From positions 98,573,705 through 98,637,704 of the forward strand of contig NC_087062.1 in the NCBI RefSeq assembly GCF_963678635.1: a stretch of 64,000 nucleotides of DNA, given 5' to 3'. How positions within the stretch are numbered: the stretch's first letter is position 1; each line of letters begins with the position of its first letter. Positions 1-11,600 of this stretch are shown one piece after another. A program made the position numbers and the translations under genes. The stretch comes from Symsagittifera roscoffensis. Lineage: Eukaryota; Xenacoelomorpha; Acoela; Convolutidae. Under the pieces are notes generated by a model, which did no database searches, was not told the origin of the DNA, and saw nothing but the letters and a program-made list of their open reading frames with translations.

Positions 1-99
1 TTATAATTCTTTATGAATAATGGAACGGACTTCATTGTTTTTTTTTTGGATAATTTTTTGAGAATTTAATGCTTTGTTCTCGCCAATGTATTTTTGCCC

Positions 100-1325
100 T
101 GGCGATAAGCTAGGTTATTGCAATCGGTTACTAGAATTTTTCCCCCGTAATCAATTTTGTTCATAAAATAATCATTTTGAAAGGAATGGTAATTATCACT
201 TCTGACATGATCAAATTCTTGACTTTCAAATAAAACTACCATAGTTTAAGTAGTAATTAGGTAAAGACTGTCTTAGGTGGTAATTTTTTTTTTAAAAGGT
301 CAATTAAAATGGGCCCTTCCGTCATGCGACGGTACGTGCACAGGTTGGATAGGGCCGTACCAACGCTATATAAATACATCGGCAAAATTTTATGAATAAA
401 TCAAGTCGATTTTAATGCATCCAGAGAGTTGTCAATTAAAATCTACCCTCCTCGATTATAGCACAGTTAAAATTGTCTATGTTGGACGTATTTTTAAGTT
501 TTTTGCACCCTCTAAGGCAGAGGATTGCACTCCTCAAAATTGCAAAACTTATATTTGTTTTAGGTGGTAATTAATTTGTAAAAAAATTTCAATTCTTTTT
601 TCGGGTTCGTGGTTTTCGTCCTAGTTTCTGTCGGTTCATTTTTCTGTTTTTAAACGCACACTATTTTATCTAGTAGAGTTTTTTGACATTTTTTAAAGCA
701 AGTTGTTTGTTCCCATTTGAACAATTTTTTACTATAACTGAAAGTTCAATAATTTGTAAATGTAACAAGTCTGATTTTGCGCAATTTTTTAAAAAAAATT
801 TCTAATAATTAAACAGTTTGTTATTTCGGCTTAATCAACTTATATTGCGTAATTTTGAGGGCAAAATATATTCGTATAGGATCATGTGCTTCGTATAGGA
901 TCATGATGATTCGTAAAAACTTTTGAAACTTCATGAACTTCTTAAAGACAATAGTTTTGTTTTCGGCGCAATAAGTTTCGACCCGAAATGTTTCGCTTTT
1001 GTTGCCGTTCCGTGAATGATTTGCAATTGTTTTTAAATCTAATATATATTTCAATACATACAACTATGAAGTTTTGCAATTTATATTTTCAAATAATTTT
1101 TTGAACACAACTTTAAAGATTTTTTTTGTTTTCTGTCTTTTTTTTCTACTGGATCAATACTGGCTGTTGTGTTCTGCACGAGTTTTCATCAGAATGAGTT
1201 TCAGTTTTAAACATACATTTGAAAATTTCGGGTATTGTTTTCTGGCGTTTTGTCAATTTTTTTTACAAGTCAGATGGCTTTGTGTATTGCAAGTGGCTTG
1301 AAGCTCAGCTTCGCCTCTGTGTGAT
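100..1325 (+). repeat. Family A hairpin-ended repeat, copy 1
   Basis: Left end near 100 carries a diverged copy of the family start (GCGATAAGC-like hairpin, then ttgcaatcgg and tttttcccccgtaat). Right end at about 1292-1322 is the self-complementary GAAGCTCAGCTTC followed by gcctctgtgtg. The body is T-rich with no long frame. Inferred to be non-autonomous. Confidence 0.55.
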
Positions 1326-2421
1326 GTTTAACCTTGCGATAAGCAAGGGCATTGCAAACGGGTACTAGAATTTTTTCCCGTAAATAATTTTGTTCACATA
1401 TTTCAGCATGCAAGCAGTAGTTGAAATGCATGCAGTATGTGCGTCGCTTTGCGCTCATTGGTCTATAACTCCCACTCTTTTTCCTTTTTAGTGTTTCTCC
1501 AATAAATTTGCAGTTCAAATTTTCTTAATGATATTTCTTTGGTTATTTTTGGTCGTCTTAGTTTCCGCTTTCTTTCTACCATCTAACTAGATCGCTTCTT
1601 GGATTTTTAGTTTTTTCCCCTTATAGTTGCTTTTAGTGTTCTGATTTACGTCTGCTGTTTGTTTTTAATTTTTAAAACTTTGACATCGTACAAATTTCTT
1701 TTTTTTGTGTGTTTTAGTTTCGCTTTAAAAGTTTGTTTTGCCCAAATAATTTCGGTCTATTTTTATCGGCTAAGTGACCTAATTTTGAGTCGTTTCAATA
1801 GAAACATATTTTTGGCTCACCTCTCAATTGCACAAACTGCTGAAAATCTTAAATGAACTTGTAGTTCAAGTTTTTCTTGACAACCGTTTTTTCGACTTTT
1901 TTTTTAAATTTTTGGCTCGAGCTCGATAGCTTTTGTCGTATTTTATATCGACCTGATTTTGCGTTTTCCAACGAGCGAAAAAAAAATGTGTGTGTGCTTG
2001 TCTGTGTTTTGAGGGCGAGGGGTGTTTAATAACTTCTTATTAATCCTAATTTTTTTTGGCTCTTAAAAAATTTTTCTGGGCTGAATAGGTTTCGGTCTAT
2101 ATCATATCGGCTTAGTTTTCTCGTATTGTTTCATTAGACGAGCAAAAAAAAATTTTTTAGAGGGTGAGAGTGTATTATTAACTCAAATCTGGTTGATTTT
2201 TTTTCGGCTCAAAGGTTATCTGCCAAGGTATTTTCGGCTTTGTTACCGCTGGGTAAATTATCTTCTGATGCTAATTTCTTATTCTATTGTCTAGGCATCT
2301 TTTTGTTTCAAAACTAGCCTTATTCATTATGATAGATCTAGTTTTTTCGAACTTTTTGAGTTTTTTTTCGATTTTTTTTTGTATTGTATGTGGTGCGAAG
2401 CTTAGCTTCTCCTCTGTGTTT
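1326..2421 (+). repeat. Family A hairpin-ended repeat, copy 2
   Basis: Starts a few bases after copy 1 ends, with the perfect hairpin CCTTGCGATAAGCAAGG and then gcattgcaaacggg. Ends with gtggtgcgaagcttagcttc and tcctctgtgttt. Its 2220-2400 part (ggctttgttaccgct ... gatagatcta) recurs at 38392-38490, which establishes the family. Confidence 0.65.
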
Positions 2422-2565
2422 ATTTTGGATTAGAGGATACAAAGTAGTGTTCGAAAAATTTGTACCCGAAACTTTAACTGTCTAGTAGTCGATTTTGAGT
2501 TCTTGTCTAGATTAAAATCTCATAACTAGGCAATTTTTCAGGTTTCGATCGGATGTGTCGCCCGG

Positions 2566-2654
2566 ATGAGTCTTGATATTAAACGGGAGCTGCAGGAGCT
2601 CGCAGGGATAATCGATTCCTCATCTACAGAACAAATACAAGCTGTCGAAAACTC
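2566..2654 (+). CDS. TTC6: TTC6-like exon 1 (start codon)
   Basis: Starts MSLDIKRELQELAGIIDSSS, residues 1-30, probably an amphipathic helix. The frame is open back to a consensus acceptor (tttttcag) ending at 2541, so the ATG at 2566 is the first in-frame Met but an upstream coding exon cannot be excluded. An ATG at 2553 is out of frame and stops after seven codons. Donor is C|GTAAGA; the exon ends in phase 2. Confidence 0.75.
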
Positions 2655-5600
2655 GTAAGAATTTTTTGTTCACCCATTTTTCTGATTTCTCGAGTATTTA
2701 CAAGTTGAGTGTTATTTTCTAGTTTTATTTTTCATCTCATAGTTTATAATCTTGCTCAATAGTTTCTGAATTATTCTTCCTAGATCATTGAGGAATACTT
2801 CATTATCGCTTTTAGCTCTAAAAAAGGAATTTTTCTAAAGGATTCGCGTTGAATCGCAACTCATGGAAAATGTTTCTCCTAAAATGCAATTTACTTGAAA
2901 ACTGATCCATATATAATAGACAAGACTGTTAGTACATCAGGTTACAGCCCCGTATGTTCCCGCTGTCCTTTAATTAGTAACCAATAGTTTTTATTAAAGA
3001 AAATTGAAGCGAGATTTTTGAGAGAAAATACGATAGAGCATAGCACACCAGCTTGGAAACACGTAGATGCGATGTTCGATCCCCACTGAGTTTTTTCCAA
3101 AATTGTTTTGAAGAAAAAACTACCCCAAGCATATGCATTCTTCGGTGTCTTCGAAAGTCGGAACACTGAGCATCTTTTATCTACTTAGCCACAATCAAGA
3201 CACGCCCGACTTTTAGATCTTGCTCAACTCAACAAGTCTTCAGTGTCTGGGCTGACAGACCCCCACCAGATAATTAATCCCCCTTCATCTAAACGAAATG
3301 GAACGGCGTGGGAGCTCAAGTTCTTTCAAAACTAAACAAAATTGATATTAATTTTTTAGAATTTTCGGACTGCCTTCTAACGTGTCTGATGTAGTTTATG
3401 TCATGAAAAAATAAAATGCACAAGAAACAAAATTTAAAATTATCTAATATCAAAATATCTAGAAATCAACATTTTGATCATTTAGCCTGTCGTAATTCAG
3501 TTTGGAACAATTCATGAGCCCGTTTAGTTCGTCGCCTACGAAATATTTTGTCACTTTCTTCGAAAATCAGAAAAACAAGTCGCGGGCGGGAAGAGTTGAA
3601 CTCATAGCGGACTAGGATATCAAAACGGCATCAAATTTTAGAAGCGTTACTTTCAAGGATATTTTGCTGAAGTTTTTGAAAGTTTCTATGCCGGATTGAT
3701 TTGCTACTCTCGCTGCAATCGAACGCAATACAACGCTTTTGAAGAATCTCACAATTGCCGTTTTAAAACTCCATAACTATACGAAACATTGATACAGTCG
3801 GAGTCACAGATGAAGTCTTTTTTTTTAAATTTTGAGCTCAGAGCATCAACATCTTTCAGTTAGTATAAAAAATGTGTGGTTCGCTACTCAGTTATAATGA
3901 AATCACTGTCATATTTTTTATGTTATGTTTTAGAAACTACGATTATCACTCTGGTTTCGGTGGTTACTCGCTGCCTGAAAATGTAAGTTTTCACATATTA
4001 AACAAAACTCAAAACCCTCCTTCTACATTTTCAAAGCCCTCCTGAATTATAACAGGACTTCTCATATATCAAGGCAGAGCCCTGAATGTCCCGCTTACCC
4101 TCTATCGTCGTTCAAAAGATTTTTGATTAGGAAAAATTGTATAAAATGTACAAAAAATTTGAATAAATTCTTAAATTTTTTTCTTAGTTTCATCCCCACA
4201 CAAGCTATGTAAAGTACCAAGTGATATATTTTGCATGTGTTAACGTACTAACAAGCTTGCTTGCATCAGGGCAAAGACCTGAATGTTCTGTGTGCCTTTT
4301 TGTTCCGACTTTCGAAGAAAGTGAGGACTATATATGCTCGGGGTGGTTTTTTTGTTCAGACCAATTCTCAAAAATAAATATCTCGCGTATCGATCCACGG
4401 TTCTTCGATTTCCAATAAGGGGCGCGCTCACAACTTGACTATCCTGACTTAATGAGTTCTGTGAACGCTCACTAATAGGCTAACGTGACCATAGGAACGC
4501 TGTGATACTTTGATGCTGAAAGTTTACTGAGCATTATTTACGCGTGGCTAATTACCCCGAACCACAAAATCGTTCCAAATTCAATTGAGGCAGGCGAAAT
4601 TTCAATTTCATGCACTAATTTCAGCGTTAATATTTAGCTTAAATTTCATAATTTGTCAATATTTCATTAAGGAAAATTTATTCGAGACCAGTTTATTGTC
4701 ATTCGGAACCTCCAAGATTTTGTGCTGATACGAGCAGTTTTGTTAGCCCTATGCAATAATTTTTGCTCAAAAAAGTTGGAACGATTTCGAAGACGGAATA
4801 AACCTCCGCTTACGCGTTAATAGTACGAAATATATTGCGTGTTAATTGTCCCAAATTGGCCATCAGTAAACCGCCATGTTTTAACCAAAAGTCATCACAG
4901 GAAATATCTTTTTCAATTTGAGCTCAGAACAGTAACTCCTTTCGGATAATATAAAAAATGTCTGTTAAAAGTTGCTAGTCTGGAAAAAAAACCACCCTGA
5001 GCACAACGTCACTTCTACGAAAGTCGGGACAATAAGAGCAATTTATTTACATATATTCAATTTGGAAGGATTTAATTTGCCGCTTACGCTTTAATGGAAC
5101 GAAATATACCGCGCTTTAATTATTCCGATTTGAATTGTAGTCGTCTAAATAGTCCCAAATTTAAACCATTATGTTTTTTGTGCAAAATGATCACAGATAA
5201 AATATCTTTTTAAATTTGAGCGCCTGGCAAAAAATCTTATAGATAATATTAAAAAAAAAAACCGTCAAAAATGCTTAAAAAGATTGAATTGATTGAATAA
5301 AAAAACTGTCTAAAGCATAAATATCCCGCACTTTCTTCGGAAGTCGGAACAAAAATGATTTTTATAACGATTTTGTTTATTATTATTTTGCTGGTAGGAA
5401 GACACCTTCTACGATGTTGTGGAAACGAGTGATCCAATTCTGAGTCGGAGAAGTGAGTTAGATCCCTTCGCGCAGCACAGAAGTCATGCTCCAGGTAAGT
5501 TTCTAATTAGGAAAAAAACAATTGACAGGTGGACATAATAAAGTTAATTGACGGGCTGTTTTGAAAAAAAAGTATATTAAAACAATTTGCATCAAAACGT

Positions 5601-8600
5601 GGGCACAAAAAGGTTTGAAACACATAAAATTAAGTATACAAAATCTTTAAAATATTGGACTCTTAAAGATGAGTCGCTCATTTGGACTTTTTGTTTTTCC
5701 TGCCGCCCTATGTATCATTTTTTTTTCGTTTTGAAAATAATTGTTCGTGTATAATGTTTGTAAGCATCAGGTTTTTCGCATAAAAACGACTGAAAGCTGA
5801 CTGGTTTGCTGCAATGAAGTTCAAAACTGACTGCTTTTGTGTACTGATTTTTTTGTGACTCTGAATTATGATTGGCTACCACAATTGTCGGGCTTTTAGC
5901 CAATGGGATTCCCCGGTTGAGCATCCACGCAAACAATTAAGCCAACTTGCTGTTCATACGTAACAGTTTTTGAGTCGAAACTTACTCAGACATAACAGCA
6001 TGCAACTACTTGAGTTTATTGCTTTAAATCATTGTTAATCGCTGTTTTTGTTATTACAGCAACCTTTTTTATGTTGCTTGAAGTTATATCAGCTTTGGGG
6101 GGCAAAATGAGTTAAAATTTAGAGGCGTAAGTTTCATCACTGGTTTGGTTTTGTTCAGCCCATCTGGAAGAAGAGGAGGGGGTGGGGGTTGTGCAGAAGA
6201 CTATTATGGGGGTGATTCCGAGCAGGGAAACAGTTAAGATACAACATCTCAATGTGTTGATGGAGGGCAAGGCCACGGGCTTAGAAGACCCCGCTGTCAA
6301 ACATCACCACAGGGTATTGCTTCACGCAACATACTTTTCCTACTTGCCTCGATAGATAGCTGTGGTACTTGTTCATTTGGTACTTGGGCTATTTTCTATT
6401 TTCCCACATCCTAATAAAATTACAAAATAAAGCTGTTCAAAAATTGTTCACGCGGGATTTTGCATGTAAGAAATGTTGTGAAATTTTGTTCACCTGTTCA
6501 CGCTGACACATTTTAATGCAGTTTATTACATGAAAAGTTTTTCTAAATAGACTTTTCTATGTTGTTGTTCAAAAACCCGAAACAAGGTTTTTGACAACTA
6601 CAAAACTGATTTTGGAAAGAAGAAAAAAAATGCTTTGAGAGGCTTATTATTGAATTATTTATGTTCAACTTTTATTTGTTTACATTAACTGCAGCAGTTG
6701 TAAGAAATTAATTTGGAGTTATTTTCCTGCTCCGGTTGGTGTGCGATTTTTTTTGTTTTCGGCACGTTTGATTGCTTTATTTTTTTAGGTGAACTATGTA
6801 AAATTTCACTTATGATGTTTTGTAAAAATCAGGTTTTTTTGGTGAAACCGTTTTTTTAGCTCCGTTTTCTATTTTTTTGTTTTGAATTTTTAAGCTAGAC
6901 GTTTAAGTACTCTCATCTGTCCCAAAAAAAAGAACTAACGCGAAAAAACTAAAGTTATTGTTTGTTTCAAAAACTTTTAGGGAAAAATCTTTGATCGGGC
7001 TAATTCTTTAAAATCAATTCCAATAATAAATTCCTTTGATTCCAATTTCCTTTTATCTATTTTGCGGTTTCTCAAGCGAAATGTTTTGGCGCAGTAAAAT
7101 TCTGAATAAAATTTTTTTAAAACACTCAATCATACTTTTCATCTGAATCTAGTTTTGAAATGAAAAAAAAATACAGATAATAAATGTGTACAAGTTGCTT
7201 ACTATTGATTTGTTTAGTGTTTTTTTTTAGTTTTTAGTGGCTGCTATTTGATTTAAAAAGCCGAATGGAAATTTTCTGACTGTATTCATTTTTAGCACTA
7301 GTTTTTTTCCATTTTTTTTGTTTTTTATTGCTGTTTTCTATTATTGTTTTTTAATCCGATTTTTTGTAAAATACAAGCATCGAATACAAGTTTATGGAGT
7401 TTTCCCGCAGAACAGTGATGTGTTGTTGATTGAATGTCAACAATAACAGAGTAATAGAACGTTCGAGTGTTTTGCACGGGGCCTAGGAAATTAGACGATA
7501 AGCAAATTAGACGGATGCTACAAAAACGAAATTAGACGGAATTTATTTTTTACAGATCTGGCATTTTAGACGATAGGGAAAGGGCCAACAAAAACTTTTC
7601 TTAAGAGTCAAGTTTCACAAATACAAAAACGACATAAAATGTCAATACCTATTAAAACAATTAGTTTAAATCAACATAAAATGCCAAATCTGAATATTAC
7701 AGGAGAGTTTTGAATTGAATAAATTATGCATGATTGACTTGTAAAGTTTTTGGCCACCGAAATTGAACTGTTGTCTACAAACAATTTTATTTTTCTAAAA
7801 TAGTGATTTCAGATAGCACCGAACTGCATTCTGAAGAACTTTTTTCAATCTCAGAAACTACTTGGAAATATGTCCGAGGAGTTGGTTTCTCTCGCAGGGC
7901 TGACAATAGCGCTGGTACCCAGCTCAGCTGGTCTTGAGCGCATTTTCAGCTCAATGGGCTTTGTCCATAGCGATTTAAGAAATCGACTTGGAACTCAGAA
8001 AGTTTCCAAATTGGCTTTCTGCTTACGTGCTCTCAATGTGAAACACTTAATTTATCCGAGCAATAAAATTTTCTGAAACGTTTTGTTTTTTTTCTCGAGT
8101 TTACAATTTAAACAGTGTTTTTAAAGGTTGAAAACGGTTTGAACGCTTAAAGGATTTTTTATTCAGAAAAAAAACAACCCTGGGCATTATTCATAGCTCT
8201 ACTCTACTCGGCGAAAGACGAAACTTATAACATGAAAAGTCATTTTAAATAGATTTTTTTATGTTGATTGGTCAAACAACTGAAAACTTTTTTGGCAAAT
8301 GTGAAACTGAATTTGGAATAGGTTAAAAAAATTTGAGAATCTGGTTATTTAACTATGTATGTTCAACGTTTTATACGTTTATTTCATAAGTTTTGTCCGC
8401 ATTAACTGCATTGGTTGTAAGAAATGAGAGAGCAGGTTTTTGTCTTGGCCCGAGTGGTCTGCTAGAAATCAGGTGAATTTAGCAATTTTACACCAAAAAA
8501 GCTACAAATTGTTCGATCAGTTTGATCCTAGGCGTCGAATAGTTTTAAACGTATCTGATGACGAGACAAAGAACAAACTTTTCTGTGTGCGGGGTTCCTC

Positions 8601-11600
8601 AATAGTAATTAGTATATTCTTACCTTGTGCTTTAACATTATCCTGTTCTTGTAGTATGATCACCACGTTCTGCTCTAATAAAGTCGTTAAACAGGTGTTG
8701 CTTTCATTGTAAAGTTTCAAGTCAGGATACGGTATGGGAAAAAATTATTCAAGAATAGAATTGATAAAAGAGCGACCAAAAAATCTAAAACCAGTGAATA
8801 CCCGAAATATGTGTAAAACAACTTTAATGATTTGATGATAGTGGGGTTTTTCAGATTTTTTGAGACTTGTTGAGTTTATTTTTTTTTGCATCTAAAAAGA
8901 AAATTTTGTTTTATTAGGTTCTTGTGTTTTTGGTAAACTTGTTTACCTTTCATTTTCCATCTTGCTATATTTGTTAGCACTTCATTTTCGATTCAGCCGT
9001 TATGATTTTTACTGCTGGATTTTGATTTTTGCAGGGGACGCTTTAGAAGTACAAAAGGCCCATAAAGTAGCTTGTGAATCTTTGTTTCGAAATTTGATTA
9101 GTTTTCTTTAACTCAATATTTAACCTTGCGATAAGCAAGGGTGTTGCAATCGGGTAGCAGACAGATAACTTTCTTCACAGGATCTACGTTTTTACGATCT
9201 CCATCTTTAGCCAAGTTGTATGTTTAACAGCTGCGATAGAGATACTAAAGTGATAATGGGTCTAAAGCCGAAACTTTTTTGCAGATATGAGTTGATTTTT
9301 TTTTGATTTCGCGCTAATTTTGTCTGCTTTCTTGCCGGGTGTTTTATTTCTGTTGTTTTGGTAGATTTTTAAGTATTTCTGATTTTTTGTCTGAGGGTAA
9401 ATATAGCTTATGATTTCTTGGTGTTAATACACCAAAATTTTCTTTAAGAAAAAAAATGAAGTTTAAAATATCAAGTTTCGAGATGCATGCTTCCTGATAT
9501 ATTGGTTAAAGATCTGAAAAAAAGTGAATTCAGTTTTAGGTTTGACTTTTTTGTAGTGTTTTAAAAATGAGCAATTTTAATTAAACTCGATAAAAATGAT
9601 TCAAGGTGATAACAATAGCATTTTACTTTAATATGTAATTTTCTAGAAAAAATGTCATATTTCCAGAAGTTTTTTTTTGCAGTTGAGACTTGATTGTTTT
9701 GCTACGAAAATATGTGGTGGGTGTCGCACAAAGTTCAGAAGTGCGGTTCTCTCTCGCTTAAACTTTTGAAAATAACTGATTTTTTTTTAAATTTCCTTCG
9801 CGGGTCTTTTTTATTTTTTTTTTTACTTCACATTCCATAAGTTTGATTAACTGGGTTATTTTTATAAGATTTTTAGAAGTTTTTTCAAGTTTTATACAAG
9901 TTCTCAGACTGTTCTTGAAGACTGTTTGAAACTTTTGCTTTAATTTTTAAAAAATAAAAATTAAGTTTTTCTTTTATTTTTTGGAAATAAGTTTTGAGTA
10001 CATTTAGGAACTTTTCGATCGCGATATCTTGGCCAATATTTGTTCTATCGTTTCCATCTATTAGTTATGAAAAAAAAATGAACGGAGTTTGTGTAGTCCG
10101 AATCTTTCTTATGTTTATAAGTAACTGATTTTTACAACAATTGTAAAAAAATTTCTTGATATTTTAACCTACGATTTCTTTTACAGAATTCATATAAGTT
10201 TTTCACCTTTAATTTGAGACGTATTATCTTGATTTATTGTGATTTTGCATTTAATTTTGTATCGCAAAGAGGTTTGCTCTTTCTTCCACTTTACTTTAAA
10301 AACTAGAATGAAAAAAGTTGGAAAATTTCTTCTTGTTTCCTAGTTTAGGAACTTTTGTCCAATTGCTTCATTGGCTGGGTCATAGTTTCAGAAGCTCTTC
10401 TGAATATTTCCGCCTGAAACCATTTATTGTTTTGTTTGTTAGTCTAATCAAAAATTGTTTTTTTTTGAGGCAATGCCATTAAAAATTGTCTTGAACCACA
10501 TTGACATCAAATTTTATTTCATTATTTTAAAGCAGACTGCAAGTTTCTGTGTGAGTTGCTTTTGTAATTTTTACAGCCTATCATGCCGTCTGCAGAGAAG
10601 AAACATTCCACTGCCAAGTCAAAACCATCGCCTAAACAACTTCCGCTCAAAAGTGTCCTTAGAAACAAACCTCAACTGTCGAATAGAGATATTTTCGTTC
10701 ACACAGCTGTGACGGAGGCTAGAACAATTTCCACTGGCGCGGAGAGAGTCAAAAATGAGAAGCGACCAGCTATTTTAGCGTCTTGCGGGACAACCGCTGC
10801 TGTTAAATTCAGCGGAAGAACAGTACCTCAGTCCAGAACTATTTCGCAAATGAGTAGCAAGTCCAAAATTCACGATGCTTCATGTAATTTTCTTCCTTTT
10901 TCAAATTGTTGATTATTTGAAACTAAGTTAAAATGTGATTTTTTCTCTCACAATCTGTTGAATTTGTTATATAGATTTTTCTCACGTCAAACAAATCGAA
11001 AATTTTCTTGAAAAACATATGGCAACAATACCGTACCTTGTGTCAAAAGCAGATCTAGGGTTTCTCGAGAAGGGGGGACGTGGTCGATTTTTCAAGAAGG
11101 TATTGAAAATTTAATTGATCTTTTTTGGGGTCAACCAAAATGATTTTCCTGGCTCTCCCAAAAAAAAACAATATTTCCAGACTTTTTAATGGCAGTTTTT
11201 GTTTCATTAAATTTATTCTCATTACCATAAAACATGAAAGCGCCTTTTCATAGCTGAGCATTCTGTTTTATTTATGTTGAATTAACAATTAAGTCATGTC
11301 TGAACCCGAAATAATTCTCAAGTTTTCTTGTCAGGCAAGAAAAACACTGCACAGCACGGTAGGCTTTTCTGTAAAACTTCAGTTTAATTTAGCGATAAAT
11401 AATAAATTAAAAACTTTCGCCACTATGATAAATCACGCAATCATTTTAACATCTTGCGCTAGTTTTTCTGATTCGGATTGTTCCCGTCCATCATTGTCAG
11501 TTTAAGAATAGATTAACATATCATCGTCCAATTGTATTTATTTGACATCATAATGGGCAACTTGAACTTACGAATCTTCCCTTCGAAACCCATTCTCAAA

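Noticed and set aside
8517-8720. Minus-strand 67-codon frame in intron 5, with a GTAAG after VKAQ
   Set aside because: No acceptor-donor partner, no family match and a length expected by chance in this composition.
10577-10595. Alternative acceptor at 10595 joining exon 3 directly to exon 5
   Set aside because: It keeps frame, but the stronger tttttacag acceptor at 10576 fits once exon 4 (6159-6313) is included.
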